Shown: positions 26,935-37,733 of the stretch, piece after piece
Layout of the letters: each line of letters opens with the position of its first letter
Position numbering within the stretch: position 1 is the stretch's first letter
NCBI RefSeq assembly: GCF_041435115.1
Contig: NZ_CP108046.1
Location: 434,001-498,000 of the forward strand
Length of the DNA stretch: 64,000 bases
Origin: Streptomyces sp. NBC_00289
Lineage (GTDB): Bacteria; Actinomycetota; Actinomycetes; Streptomycetales; Streptomycetaceae
Reading direction: 5' to 3'
Translations under genes and position numbers: made by a program
The notes under the pieces: model-generated
Told to the model about the DNA's origin: nothing
The model's database searches: none
The model's input: the letters and a program-made list of their open reading frames with translations, nothing else

Positions 26935-28872
26935 CGCCGAGTAGCCGAGGGGATTTTCACCCCTCGGCCCTCACAGATCCGTACGTGACGATCTCTCGTC
27001 ATACGGCTCTTGTCGTTCTGGTCACCAGACGCGGGGGGCATGGGTGGTCCAGGCCCAGTGGGCGAAGAACCGGGGTCGCCGTGCGACGGCCTGGTTCCAC
27101 GCCGTTTGGGCTTTCTTCCTGCCCCGCAGCCGTTTGAACTTCTTGCGCATCCACCGCATCAGGTAGGCGTTGACGCGTTCCAGGAGGGGATGGAGGGCCG
27201 ACTGGTAGAAGGCTCCGTAGTACGTCATCCACCCGCGAATGATCGGGTTGATGAACCGTGCGAGGTCTGCTTCGGTCAGGCTGGTGCGGTGGTGCAGCCG
27301 CCAGGACCGCACTTCGGAACTGATCCTGCGCAGGGCTTCCCCGCTGATGGCGGGGAGGAACGACCGGAACATCTGGCCGTCCTTGCGTACCGCGGAGCGG
27401 GTGCGGAAGGTGAATCCCAGGAAGGTGAACTCGGTGTGCTCGTACGAGGCACGCCGGTTGGCATCCTGGCAGTACACGATCCGCGTCTTCTCCGGGTGCA
27501 GTTCAAGCCCTGCCTCGGCCATCCGCTTCTCGATCGCCTTGAGCACGAAGCGTGCCTGGCGTTCGCTGACGCAGTGGACCACCGCGTCGTCCACGTACCG
27601 TTCGAACCCGATGGCGGGGAAGTTCCGCGCCATCCAGGCGTCGAAGGCGTAGTGGAGGAAGAGGTTGGCGAGGACCGGCGAGACCGAGGAGCCCTGGGGC
27701 GTCCCCCGGTCCCGCTCGCGCCGTGTCCCGTCGGGCAGTTGCAGCGGTGCGGCGAGCCAGCGTCGCACGTACAGCAGGACCCAGGACTGGGACGGATTGG
27801 ACGGATCAGTGTGGGCGGCGACCGCCTTGAGTACCAGGTCCCACGGAACGCTGTCGAAGAATGCGCGGATATCCAGGTCGATGACCCAGTCCGCCTTCCA
27901 GCAGCGCTCCCGGCACCGGCCCACAGCATCAATCGCCGACCGCCCAGGACGGTAACCGTAGGAGTCGGGATGAAAGACCGGCTCGGCCTTGGCCTCCAGC
28001 ACCCCGGCAACCACCGTCTGGGCTATACGATCCCCGATCGTGGGCACGCCCAATATCCGGACGCCCTCTTTCTTGGGGATCTCCACCGCACGCACCGGAG
28101 GCGGAAAATAGGTGCCGGAGGAAAGATGATTCCAGATCTTGTATAGATTGTTCTTCAGATCCTTCTCGAATTCTTCCATCGACACCGCATCCACGCCCGC
28201 TGCGCCCTTGTTCGACCTGACTTTCTCGTACGCCTCCCAGACGGACTGCTTGGAAATATTGAACGGCTTGCCTGACGCTTTCACCTCGTTCACACGACTC
28301 CTCCCGGGTAACGTCCGGTTGATCGAATAAACACAGTCACGAACGACCCGGCCCCTTCGCTCCGCCCCCGTTACAGGGGTTTCATCACTACTACGAGCCG
28401 GTCCGCCGGCGTACTTGGCGTCGGTACTCAGTCCCTCACGGCTTCGGACCGCCCGGGACGCTCCCTCTCTCCCCGCTCACCAGCGGAGACGTATCCAAGC
28501 CCGCCTTCTCCTGTTCCGTACGAAGGCCGCAGACCGGGCTCGCGTCGCCTGCATGCCGGACACCGCCTGGCCAATAAACGGGCACCCGCCAGACTCATCC
28601 CGGGACTGCCTTGACACCCCGGTTCTGATGTCGACTCTACTTTTCGACACGTCAGCAGCGATTCGCTTGCGCTCGCCTTCCCGATCCCCACCTGACGTCT
28701 CAATGGACGCCTTTTCCTCATCGTTCACCACGGCAGTCTTCAGCTAGCGCAGCATGAGGTGGTTTAAATTCTCCCCCCGCAGGGTGAATTTGAAGGGCCA
28801 TACCTTCATCCTCCGTACAACATCGCTACAAGAAGAGTTCCTACATGCTTCTTCCTTTCACGTTCAGGACAC
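26935..28872 (-). mobile_element. group II intron 1
   Basis: The minus strand has a 5' end GTGTCCTGAACGTG at 28872, a reverse-transcriptase ORF, and a 3' domain V (GAGCCGTATGACGAGAG, then CGTCACGTACGGATC, at 26966-27010) followed by a domain VI hairpin (26944-26970). A fragment sharing the same 5' end is at 55235-55385, which supports the boundary. The 3' end is placed to within a few bases. 28294-28871 is the structured 5' RNA without other genes. Confidence 0.75.
27022..28293 (-). CDS. ltrA: group II intron reverse transcriptase/maturase
   Basis: A 423-residue protein. RT blocks are visible: SNKGAAGVDAVSMEEFE (RT0/1), VRILGVPTIGDRIAQTVV, YGYRPGRSAIDAV (RT2), IDLDIRAFFDSVPW (RT3), GTPQGSSVSPVLANLFLHY (RT4), the catalytic FERYVDDAVV (RT5), then LHPEKTRIVYC and FTFLGFTFR (RT6/7). 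A maturase X domain (INPIIRGWMTYYGAFYQSA) follows. No endonuclease domain is obvious. The ORF is complete. Confidence 0.9.
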   Translation of the reverse strand: MNEVKASGKPFNISKQSVWEAYEKVRSNKGAAGVDAVSMEEFEKDLKNNLYKIWNHLSSGTYFPPPVRAVEIPKKEGVRILGVPTIGDRIAQTVVAGVLEAKAEPVFHPDSYGYRPGRSAIDAVGRCRERCWKADWVIDLDIRAFFDSVPWDLVLKAVAAHTDPSNPSQSWVLLYVRRWLAAPLQLPDGTRRERDRGTPQGSSVSPVLANLFLHYAFDAWMARNFPAIGFERYVDDAVVHCVSERQARFVLKAIEKRMAEAGLELHPEKTRIVYCQDANRRASYEHTEFTFLGFTFRTRSAVRKDGQMFRSFLPAISGEALRRISSEVRSWRLHHRTSLTEADLARFINPIIRGWMTYYGAFYQSALHPLLERVNAYLMRWMRKKFKRLRGRKKAQTAWNQAVARRPRFFAHWAWTTHAPRVW

Positions 28873-28914
28873 AACAAGGCCGGGTAGTTAGGGCTTGCAG
28901 ATCAGTGAGCTTCT

Positions 28915-29330
28915 TCAGCGTTGACGCTCCAGAGTGAGGACGGCTTTGGCATTGACGTCATGCGGTTGGGACTGCATCGGGATCTGCGGAAGATCCGCCA
29001 GGACTTCAGGCGGGCGACGCCGCGCTCGACCGGTGCCCATGCCGCGGCCAGGGCCCGGTTGACGGTCTTCTCGATGGGGGTGAGTTCCTGTAGTGGTCTG
29101 CGTTTGATGCCGGTGGTCAGCCAGGGGCGGCTGCCCTGATGGGCGAAGTCGGCCAGGATGGGATGCCCTGGCGTGAGTCCGGCCCGGCAGTGCGGGTGAG
29201 CGCCACCGCAGCCGGCCGTCCGGGTCGGTAACCACCTGCACGTTCACTCCGTGCCGCGGTGCTTGGCCGAGTGGTCGGCCCGGGTGTCGCCGACCCGGTC
29301 GCACTCGGCGCGCGTGCCTTCCAGGACTCT
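28915..29330 (-). pseudogene. IS5-family transposase fragment
   Basis: Minus-strand pieces [30 protein letters not shown] and [11 protein letters not shown] match the middle and end of the IS5/DDE_Tnp_4 type, with several frameshifts between. Confidence 0.6.
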
Positions 29331-29409
29331 GTTGCTCAATTTTCGGGGTCTGGTTCCGGTGAGTGGGTGATGATCTCTCGTGCGGTCGCTTTCCTTGTCG
29401 TGCGGTAGC

Positions 29410-29606
29410 GGGGGTGATGCGGGTGTCGTTGCAGGCGAAGGGGTTGCCGTCGGTTTCGAAGCGGACGGTGAAGGTGACTCGTGCCGCTTTCCCGAAGGGG
29501 AGTCTGCCGATCCGGGTGCGGGATCGGCTTGGGGAGGTCTTCAGGGACGATCCGTTCGCGGACGCGTTCGGTGTCCGTGGGGCGCCGGGGTTGTCTCCAG
29601 GGGTGT
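29410..29606 (+). pseudogene. IS1182-family transposase, N-terminal fragment
   Basis: MRVSLQAKGLPSVS, TRAAFPKGSLPIRVRDRLG and FADAFGVRGAPGLSPGVL match the first 65 residues of the intact IS1182 transposase at 50422. The fragment is cut by IS630 copy 2 (TA at 29607-29608), but its continuation is not found on the other side. Confidence 0.8.
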
Positions 29607-29608
29607 TA

Positions 29609-30776
29609 CTGACTTCGGCGCATCAGGGTGACGCTGGGTCGTCGAAGGTCAGGCCGGTGCCTGCTATGAAGCCGTCAAGAGTGTCGGGCCGGTACTGGAG
29701 GCGTTTGAGCCGGTTGCGTACGAGGACTTCGAGCCGGTCGAGGGCGACCACGGCGAGGTTGGCCAGGCTGCGCTTGACATGTGCCCATACCCACTCGACG
29801 GGGTTGAGGTCGGGCGAGTAGGCGGGCAGCAGGAATACCGTCAGCCATTCACGCTCGGCGATCAACTCACGTATGGCGTGGGAGACGTGGGTGTTCAGCC
29901 GGTCCCAGACCAGCACGATCGGGGCCTTGACGAGGTGGTGGACTCCGTCGATCAGCGCGATGAAGTCCCGTTCGCCTATGCTGCGGCGTTTGCCTTTGCC
30001 CGCGGGATGGGTGCGCAGGCGGTGACACAGCCGGGTGCGGGAGCCGGGCCGCATCGCGATGAGTCCGGCCACCGACAGGCGGCCCGAGCGTCGCCCGCTC
30101 ACCGTGACCTGCGGGGTGCGGCCGCGCCGGCCCCAGGTGCGTCCTTTGGGCGGTCGTCGCGTGAAGCCCGCCTCGTCCTCGAAGCAGACGTAGCCCCCGC
30201 ACGCCGCCCGGACTCTTTTACCTCGGCCCAGGTCGCCTCCTTCCACACGGTCACGGCCTGCTCATCGCGCTCGGCCACCCGCCGCGCGGGTACTTGAGGA
30301 CTGAAGCCGAGCCGGTGCATCAGCCTCGTGGCACCCGAGACGCTGTAGGAGACGTGGAACTTCCTGCCGATCAGCGTGGCCACCCGGGCAGCCGTCCACA
30401 CCTGGTCCTCCACCCAGCCATGCGCGGCAGGCCCCTCATCGAGAAACGCAGCCAGCTTTTCCAGACAGCCCGGGGACAGACGGCATCGCGATCCACTCGA
30501 GCCACGAGAGACCAGAGCCTGCACGCCACCGTCCCGCCACATCTGCTGCCACTGGTAGGCCGACTTCGGGCTCACCCTCAGGCGCCGTGCGACTTCCGGC
30601 GGCTTGATGTCCTGCTCGAACAGCTCCGCCGCCTGCATCCGTACCGTCTCCCGGCGCTGACGTCCCACAGGGGTCAGGCCGCCCCCATCCGCATACCTCA
30701 TACACCACGGAATACAGACAACACTCCAGACCCATCAGAGACGTCGAAGAAGATCACCCTAACGAGCCGAAGTCAG
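29609..30776 (-). mobile_element. IS630-family element, copy 2
   Basis: Same 1168-bp unit as 21720-22887, inverted, flanked by TA (29607-29608 and 30777-30778). Confidence 0.85.
29623..30701 (-). CDS. IS630-family transposase in two overlapping frames (copy 2)
   Basis: The upstream frame (30701-30099) has KPPEVARRLRVSPKSAYQWQ and the second helix-turn-helix; the downstream frame (30246-29623) has CFEDEAGFTRRPPKG, VLVWDRLNTHVSHAIRELIA and LLPAYSPDLNPVEWVW. The overlap lies at the same position as in copy 1. The protein differs from copy 1 by scattered substitutions. Confidence 0.75.
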
Positions 30777-30867
30777 TAATTCGTGCGGCTGAGGGTGCTG
30801 GTGGGAGTGGGTGGGCAGGTTCCTCCTGTGCCGGGAGGGTCCGGCCGGGGAGGGGCTCGTTTTGTCG

Positions 30868-32557
30868 ATGTCGCCGCGGTCGTGGCCGGAACCGTCGCCG
30901 GAGATCGCTGCGGCGGTGCGGAAGATATACGCGCGTAAGGAGCCGCCGCTCGCGGTGGCGATCCGGGACCAGTTGCCCGAGGTGTTCCCGGACACGGAGT
31001 TCTCCGGTGCGTTCGGTGCACGGGGCCGACCGGCACTCTCGCCGGGCCTGCTGGCGCTGGTCACGGTGCTGCAGATGGTGGAGAACCTCACCGACCGGCA
31101 GGCCGCCGATGCCGCCCGCAAGGACCTCACCTGGAAATACGCGCTCGGGCTCGGCCTGGCGGACGAGGGGTTCGACGCGTCGGTGTTGTCGGAGTTCCGC
31201 ACCCGGGTGGTCGAGCACGGCCTGGAGGAGCGGGCCTTGGACCTGCTGCTGGCCGCGTTGAAGGAGAAGGGCCTGGTCAAGCCGGGCGGGAAGCAGCGGA
31301 CAGACTCCACTCACGTGATCAGCGCGGTGCGGGACATGAACCGCCTGGAGTTGGCCGGTGAGTGTGCGGGCCGTGCTGGAGGCGCTTGCGGCCGCGGCAC
31401 CGGGCTGGCTCGCCACGGTCGTGGACGTCGAACCATGGTCCAGGCGTTATGCGGCCCGGGTCGGTTCCTGGCGGCTGCCCGTCACCGCGTCCAAGCGCGC
31501 CGACCTGGCCGTCGCGTTCGGAACGGATGCGGTCACACTGCTGGAAGCGGTCTACCGCGCCGACGTGCCGGGATGGCTGCGCGAGCTGCCCGCGGTGCAG
31601 GTCTTGCGGACCGTACTGGTGCAGAACTACCAGGTCACCGACACCCCCAGAGGACGGGAGGTGCGGCGGCGGGCGGGGGACGAGGACGGTCTCCCGCCGG
31701 CCAGAGTCCGTCTCGGCTCTCCGTACGACACCGACGCCCGCTGGGCGGCCAAGGGCGAGGACTTGTTCTGGCTGGGATACAAGATCCACCTGTCCGAGAC
31801 CTGTGACGACGATGATGGCGACAACCGCGCCCCGAACCTGGTCACGAACGTGGCCACGACCGATGCCACCGTGCCGGACGCGTCGATGACCGAGCCGATC
31901 CACCAGACCCTGGCCGGCCGGAAACTGGCTCCGGGCGAGCACTACGTCGACTCCGGCTATCCCTCCGCGGCGCTTGTCGCCTCCTCGCTCAAGGACTTCG
32001 GCACCGTGCTGATCAGCCCGCTGTTGGGCGACTGCTCGCCCCAGGCCAGAGCCGGTGCCGGCTACGACCGGGCCGCGTTCGCCATCGACTTCGAACAGCA
32101 GAACGCCGTCTGCCCGCAGGGCCGCACCAGCTCGTCCTGGAGCCCCTGCACCCAGCGCGGCACCGACGCCGTGGTCATCAAGTTCGCCAAGACCACCTGC
32201 CAGCCGTGCCCGGCCCGGGGCCGGTGCACCACCTCGAAGGCCGGATACCGGCAGCTCACCGTCCTGCCCCGCCAACTCCACGAGCTCCAGCACACCGCCC
32301 GCCTCGCCCAGGCCACCCGTGACTGGCAGCACGAATACCGACGACGAGCAGGCGTCGAGGGCACCATCCGCCAGGCCGTCGCGGTCACCGGCACCCGCCG
32401 TGCCCGCTACCGCGGCCTGGCCCGGACGCACCTCGAGCACGTCTACTCGGCCGTCGCTCTCAACCTCATCCGACTCCACGCCTGGTGGAACGGCCACCCC
32501 ATGGACCGGACCAGGACCAGCCACCTCGCCCGCCTCGAACTCGCCCTCGCGGCTTGA
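30868..32557 (+). pseudogene. IS1182-family transposase 2, frameshifted
   Basis: The first frame carries the N-terminal domain (EPPLAVAIRDQLPEVFPDTE, then TDSTHVISAVRDMNRLELAG). Near 31360 it shifts to the frame ending at 32557, which holds VRLGSPYDTDARWAAKGEDL, HYVDSGYPSAALVASS, a Cys-rich zinc-like cluster (CQPCPARGRC) and RAGVEGTIRQAVAVTG. The intact relative at 50422 shows what is missing: one small indel. Confidence 0.8.
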
Positions 32558-32691
32558 CCCCGAATTAACCATCAGGGTCGAAGTTGGACATCTTGCGTTT
32601 GACCACGCGCGGGTTGGAGCGTCTGCGGCGGGTGGGTAACAGGCGCGCGGTGATCTCGCGGAGTTCGTCGGTGAGGGCGGCGGTCAGACGG

Positions 32692-33891
32692 TCAGGGGGA
32701 AAAGGCCGCCTGCGCGGTGACCTGGCGTCGTGCGAGGCGGATGCTCCGGGTGAAGGAGAGCCTGTCGGGGTCGAGGCCGGCCTGCTCGGCGGCGTCGTGC
32801 ATCAGGGTGCGGATGGCGTGGTGGACCAGCAGGTGTGCCCAGACCTCCTGCTCGACGCCTTCGGGTGAGCGGGAGCGCAGGACCTGGGCAGGTCCGCGTT
32901 GATGGGTCTTCAGCTCGTCCAGCGTGTTCTCGAACTCCCACCGCTGGTGGTAGAGGGCGGCCAGCTCGGTGGCCGGGGCGGCATCGGGATCGAGGACCGT
33001 GGTGATCAGCCGGTAAGGGGCGTCCTGCCCGGGATCGTCCAGGGTGTACTCGATCACCCGCACCATTTCCGGGTCGGCACGCTTGCGGTGGTCTCTGGCC
33101 GCGACGATCTCTGACAAGTACGAGCCGTCGGGCAGCTCTTCGCGGACCGGCAGCACCTGGTGGGAACGGATGCGCCACAGCAGGTCCGCACCGCCGGCCG
33201 AGGCCGCCCGCCACAGCTCCAGGCCGGTGAAGCCGCGGTCGGCCAGCAGCAGATCGTCCTCGCCCAGGTGACCGAACAGCTCGCGGGCCAGCACGAGTTC
33301 GGACGTGGTGCATGGGCCGAGAGCCGCCGTGGTGATGGCATGGGTGCCGCACTCGGCCAGCGCGACCACCCGCACCTGCGGATACGCACACCGCTGGGTG
33401 CGGTGGGTCTTCGGGCGCCCGAAGTGCGCCACGTTCTCCTGGCTGTCCGGAACGTCGAAGACTGTGCCGTCGATGGCCATCAGCCGCCACCGGCCGTAGA
33501 AGGCACCCGGTGTCGATTCCGTGGCCAACGGCCGGGCCACCGAGGCGAACAGGGCCTTCAGCGGTTCTGGACCGAGTTTCGCGCGCGCTCTCGAGATCGC
33601 CCCCGTGGTCGGTACCTGCCACGACCCCGACCAGCGCTTCGCCCAGGTCAGCCCATGCGTCAGCAGCCGAGCGACCTCTTCGTAGCCCTGGCCGGAGAAC
33701 AAGCACATCGCCAGCACGAAGTAGACCACCACGCGCGGCGGCAGCAGCCGGTTACGCTGCCCGGACCTCCCGCACTGGGCCACCACCCGATCCACCAGCT
33801 CCGGCGGGAACGACCGCGTCAACAGCCCGACCGCGATGCGATCCGACAACCGCTCGTCCGTCTCCGGCTTCACCTGACCCGGCCGTGGCAT
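32692..33891 (-). CDS. IS4-family transposase, shortened C-terminus
   Basis: A 399-residue transposase: VVVYFVLAMCLFSGQGYEEV near the N-terminus, MAIDGTVFDVPDSQEN (first Asp), LLLADRGFTGLELW (second Asp) and the YHQRWEFENTLDELKTH signature with the catalytic Glu. After AAF the frame ends at TGA in a T/C run, while PPDRLTAALTDELRE and RRSNPRVVKRKMSNFDP continue in another frame to about 32575. The loss affects only about 45 C-terminal residues, so activity is uncertain. Confidence 0.85.
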   Translation of the reverse strand: MPRPGQVKPETDERLSDRIAVGLLTRSFPPELVDRVVAQCGRSGQRNRLLPPRVVVYFVLAMCLFSGQGYEEVARLLTHGLTWAKRWSGSWQVPTTGAISRARAKLGPEPLKALFASVARPLATESTPGAFYGRWRLMAIDGTVFDVPDSQENVAHFGRPKTHRTQRCAYPQVRVVALAECGTHAITTAALGPCTTSELVLARELFGHLGEDDLLLADRGFTGLELWRAASAGGADLLWRIRSHQVLPVREELPDGSYLSEIVAARDHRKRADPEMVRVIEYTLDDPGQDAPYRLITTVLDPDAAPATELAALYHQRWEFENTLDELKTHQRGPAQVLRSRSPEGVEQEVWAHLLVHHAIRTLMHDAAEQAGLDPDRLSFTRSIRLARRQVTAQAAFSP

Positions 33892-33994
33892 CCCGGCACC
33901 TCCCCGCCACGCACCCTACCAGCCACCACCCTAAGTGGTCTGAGTCGTAAGTCCTTCGGGGGTTGACTTCGGAGCTGGTTGTGGGTGTGCGCGG

Positions 33995-34330
33995 TCAGGT
34001 GTCGAGGGCGGTGAGGTGGAGGTGGCAGGCGGTGTCGAGGGCGTCCTCGGGGGTGCCGCTTGCGCTGCCGGTGGGCAGGAGGGCGTCCTGGTAGCGGTCG
34101 CTGGCCGGGTCGTGCGGGGCGAAGCCCCAGCGGCTCGCGGTGCCGTGGTAGCGCAGGCGCATCAGCTTGATGCACTCGCCGTCGGCCAGTTCGCCTTCCA
34201 CGTAGGCGAACTGGCCCCGGTGGCGGACGTGGAGGCCGGCCAGCTGCGGCCAGGCGGCCTGGGCGCGCATATTCAGGTACAGCTCAAGCTGGAGCCGGGT
34301 ATGTTCCGAGGGCGTTGGCACAGCGGACAT
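33995..34330 (-). CDS. conserved passenger protein of the IS630 element
   Basis: A 111-residue protein from ATG 34330, transcribed away from the transposase with 69 bp between the starts. VRHRGQFAYVEGELADGE, then LMRLRYHGTASRWGFAPH and SGTPEDALDTACHLHL resemble a small actinobacterial family of unknown function that I have seen annotated as hypothetical. It is inside the terminal repeats, so it moves with the IS. No catalytic motif is visible. Confidence 0.65.
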   Translation of the reverse strand: MSAVPTPSEHTRLQLELYLNMRAQAAWPQLAGLHVRHRGQFAYVEGELADGECIKLMRLRYHGTASRWGFAPHDPASDRYQDALLPTGSASGTPEDALDTACHLHLTALDT

Positions 34331-34399
34331 CCTGCCGCAGGGCCGGGGACCGGGATGCGGCAGGATGCGGCCTGTCCTGATCCACTTCTCGTGATCGGC

Positions 34400-35575
34400 A
34401 TGTCTGCCTTGCCCGTTGCCTCCGCCTGCCCGATCACTCTGACCGCCTCCGAGCGCAAGCGGCTCAAGACCATGGCCTACGGTCACAAAACCGAGCACCG
34501 GCACCGCCAGCGCGCCCAGGTCGTCCTGCACGCGGCCCGGAACCGCTCCAACGCCCGCATCGCCCGGGAGACCAGGCTGCACCTGGACACCGTCCGCACC
34601 TGGCGCGGCCGATTTGCCGGGCACCGGCTGCCCGCCCTGTCCGACCGCAAGCGCTCCGGCCGTCCGGCCTCCTTCACGCCGCTGCAGGCCGCCCAGGTCA
34701 AGGCCCTGGCCTGTCAGCTGCCCGCCGAGAGCGGGATGCCGCTGTCGCGCTGGTCGGCCCCGGAGCTGGCCCGCGAGGTCGTCGCCCGCGCCATCGCCGG
34801 CGCGATCTCCGCCTCCACCGTGCGGCGTTGGCTCAAGCAGGACGCGCTCAAGCCCTGGCAGTACCAGTCCTGGATCTTCATCACCGACCCCGCCTTCCGC
34901 TCCAGGGCCGAGCGCGTGCTCGACCTCTATGCCCGCATCTGGAACGGCGAAGCGCTCGGCGCGGACGAGTACGTGATCAGTGCGGATGAGAAGACCTCCG
35001 TCCAGGCCCGCTGCCGCTGCCACCCCACCCTGGCCCCTGGGCAGGCCAGGGCGATGCGGGTGAACCACACCTACGGACGCGGTGGAGCGCTGGCCTACCT
35101 GGCCGCCTACGACGTCCACCACGCGAAGATCTTCGGCCGCTGCGAGCCGAGAACCGGCATCGCCCCGTTCATGGCCCTGGTCGACCAGGTCATGACCCAA
35201 GAGCCCTACGCCAGCGCGAAACGCGTGTTCTGGGTCGTGGACAACGGCTCCTCCCACCGCGGCAAGAAGGCCGCCGGCCGGCTCACCGCCGCCCACCCGA
35301 ACGCGGTCCTCGTCCACACCCCGGTCCACGCCTCCTGGTTAAACCAGGTGGAGATCTACTTCTCCGTCGTGCAGCGCAAGGTCGTCTCGCCCAACGACTT
35401 CACCGACCTCAACGAGGTCGAGAACCGGCTCCGAGCCTTCGAAGACCGCTACAACGCCACGGCACAGCCGTTCCAATGGAGGTGCACCACCTCCGACCTG
35501 GACGATCTGCTGGCCAGGCTCGACCGGCACACCGCCGATCACCCAGAAGAATCCTCCGCGACGCCGGAAACATGA
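34400..35575 (+). CDS. IS630-family transposase
   Basis: A 391-residue intact protein; the ATG at 34400 follows an AT-richer spacer. The N-terminal helix-turn-helix (NARIARETRLHLDTVRTWRG) and second DNA-binding domain (ISASTVRRWLKQDALKPWQ) precede the DDE core: VISADEKTSVQARCR, VFWVVDNGSSHRGKKA and HASWLNQVEIYFSVVQRKVV. The reading frame extends upstream to 34016, but that part is a shadow of the passenger gene. Confidence 0.9.
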   Translation: MSALPVASACPITLTASERKRLKTMAYGHKTEHRHRQRAQVVLHAARNRSNARIARETRLHLDTVRTWRGRFAGHRLPALSDRKRSGRPASFTPLQAAQVKALACQLPAESGMPLSRWSAPELAREVVARAIAGAISASTVRRWLKQDALKPWQYQSWIFITDPAFRSRAERVLDLYARIWNGEALGADEYVISADEKTSVQARCRCHPTLAPGQARAMRVNHTYGRGGALAYLAAYDVHHAKIFGRCEPRTGIAPFMALVDQVMTQEPYASAKRVFWVVDNGSSHRGKKAAGRLTAAHPNAVLVHTPVHASWLNQVEIYFSVVQRKVVSPNDFTDLNEVENRLRAFEDRYNATAQPFQWRCTTSDLDDLLARLDRHTADHPEESSATPET

Positions 35576-35630
35576 TCAACCCCCGAAGGACTTACGACTC
35601 AGACCACTAAGTCACTGGTATTGTGATTAG

Positions 35631-37283
35631 CCTCGATCTTTCGTGAGGGTCCGCCGACGGAATCGGTGGGCCCTTCCCTTTCCGGAGCGGGCTGGCGGGC
35701 CGGTGGCCCGGCTGTCGCGTCGAGTGGGCGCCGGGTTCCACTGCCCGGGGCGGGTGATGCTGTCGCAGGGACGGTGGGTTGCTGGTCAGCCGGGGTCGGG
35801 CAGGAGCGCGAGTCGTTCGAGGGCGGCGGTGATCTCGTCGGTCCAGGGCCAGTGCCGGGCGAGGCGGAGAATCCTGCGCCGACCGGTTGTGATGAGCTGG
35901 CCGGCCGCGGAGAACAGGCGAAAGCGCAAGCGACGCGGTTCCCAGAGCCTCGCCCGGTCGGTCAGCGCGAGCATGGGCATCCATGCCAGCAGGTCGAGCG
36001 CGATCTGGACGATCTCCATCCAGACCCGGTTCTGGGCGGTGCCGTGCAGGGGCAGGTTGCGCAGGCCGGTGGCCCGGGCGGCCCGGATCCGGTCCTCAGC
36101 CCGTGCCCGGAGCCGGTGACGCAGCTCGAGGGCGGCGATCGGCCGGCCGGTGGTGTTGGTCGCGAAGCATGTGATCCGCATGCCGTCCGCGTCCGTGATC
36201 CTCAACTGGGCGCCAGGATGAGGCCGTTCCTTGCGGACGATGAGCCGCATGCCCTTGGGCCAGCCGTTAAGGAGCTTGCCGGTGAGCTCGGCGACCCAGG
36301 CCCCGTCCCGCGCCTCACCGTCGGTCTCGATGGCGGGGTCCAGGCCGAGGCGGGGACCTTCAGCACGTGTTCGTGGATGGCTTCGCTGACCGTCATGCCG
36401 ACCGAGTAGGACAGCCATCGGCCCCGCTTCGCGAGCCAGGACACGAAGTCGTGGGTGCCGCCGGCGGAGTCCGTGCGGATCAGCGTCTGCCGTCCTCGTC
36501 GGTATCGCTTGGGCAGTTGGGCCAGGGCGAGTTGGGCGGTGGTGATGTGGTCGGCAGCGGTGTTGGAGCCCGCGTTTCCCGGTCTGAGGAGGGTGGCGAC
36601 CGGCTCTCCGGTTCCGCCCGGTCCCTGGTCGACGAAGGCCGTCAGCGGGTGATGGCCGTAGGTCTTCTTCCACGTTGGCGCCGCGTCCTGCTTGTCGGAG
36701 TGGGCGATCACGAGGACGCCGTCGAGGTCGACGGTGACCTGACCGTCGGCGTCCGGGGCGTTCTCGCCGGCCAACGACCAGGCACGATGGCGGACTTCGG
36801 AGCGTGCGGACCGGATGGCCTGCAGGGCTTTCTCGCCGGACGCGGCGAGGGTGTCGATCAGGCGGGAGACGGTCGGATCGGAGGCGACCGGGCCGAAGAT
36901 GGCCGGCTCACACCGCAGCATCGCGACGTCCGCGAGGCAGTCCCCGCCCAGTGCGACCGCCAGGGCAACGTCCAGGAGGATCTTGCCGGGATCGTGGACG
37001 GCCCGCGGTTTGCGCCACGGAGCCAGAGCTGCGGATATCGCCTGGTCAAGGCCCGTCTTGCGGACCGTCTCCAGCAGCAGGACCGCACCGGCCTGCGAGA
37101 CCACCTGCCGACCGTCTCCCCGGACACGGACATGTGGGTACGACGAGATAGGCTCTCTCACCTGGAAAGTGCTCTTTCCCTTGCAGCCAACAGGACCCTC
37201 AGCAAGTCCTATCGTTGCAGGTCAAGGGCACTTTCCGTGTTTCTGATCAACGCTTGGACAGCCCACCTCGTGAAAGCGCGAGG
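35631..37283 (-). mobile_element. IS1380-family element 2
   Basis: Ends CCTCGATCTTTCGTGAGG (35631-35648) and CCTCGTGAAAGCGCGAGG (37266-37283) are inverted repeats. The flanks are TTAG and TTAA, a near-match to a 4-bp duplication. It abuts the IS630 element on one side and truncates an IS5 transposase on the other. Confidence 0.75.
35786..37161 (-). pseudogene. IS1380-family transposase 2, one frameshift
   Basis: From 37161 the first frame has GAVLLLETVRKTGLDQAISA, VTVDLDGVLVIAHSDKQDA (first Asp), TYGHHPLTAFVDQGPGG, IRTDSAGGTHDFVSWLAKRG (second Asp). Near 36345 it shifts to the frame with MRLIVRKERPHPGAQLRI, AALELRHRLRARAEDRI (Glu) and WMEIVQIALDLLAWMPML. One indel separates them. Confidence 0.85.
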
Positions 37284-37289
37284 TTAAGC

Positions 37290-37733
37290 TGCTTGCTTTT
37301 TTCCGCCGGTTCCGACCGTGTCCGTTTTGACCTGCTTGCCGACGGGGTGCTGGTGTGCACGACGCTGGTTGGGACCGGCGCCTTTTCGCCTTTGCGCGCA
37401 ATCCGGCCGTGCAGGCCGCGTTCATCGAGCAGGGTGCGGGTCTTGTCGGAGTCGTAGCCGGCGTCCAGGTGGATGGTGATGTCATCGGGCAGCGGTCCGA
37501 GGTCGTCCAGGCGGTCCAGGGTCGGGGCGAGCAGCGGGGAGTCATGCCGGTTGGCTCCGGCCAGGACGCGGCCCAGCGGAATGCCGTAACCATCCGTCAT
37601 GCCCGAGCGTTTCAGGTCTTGTTTGCCGCGGTCCACGGGGGAACGCCCGGCGACCTCGCCGCCGCCGGGGGCCTTGGTTATCGAGCCGTCGACGGCGATC
37701 TGGTCCAGGACGAGGCCCACGATCCGGTCGTAA
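37290..37733 (-). pseudogene. IS5-family transposase, middle part
   Basis: Encodes LVLDQIAVDGSITKAPGGGE (first Asp) and ITIHLDAGYDSDKTRTLLDE (second Asp); the end is lost at the IS1380 boundary. Its N-terminal part is at 39031-39311, separated by the ISAzo13 element. Confidence 0.8.

Larger units (their letters stand above)
33935..35607 (+). mobile_element. IS630-family element with divergent passenger gene
   Basis: Long terminal inverted repeats beginning GTGGTCTGAGTCGTAAGTCC (33935, and complementary to 35607) extend through the GGGGTTGA bases. They are flanked by TAA on both sides (33932-33934 and 35608-35610), matching TA targeting. Two divergent genes fill the element. Confidence 0.85.

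Noticed and set aside
33995..35329. A 444-codon minus-strand ORF across the IS630 element
   Set aside because: Only the last 111 codons (from 34330) are a plausible protein; the rest is a shadow of the transposase.
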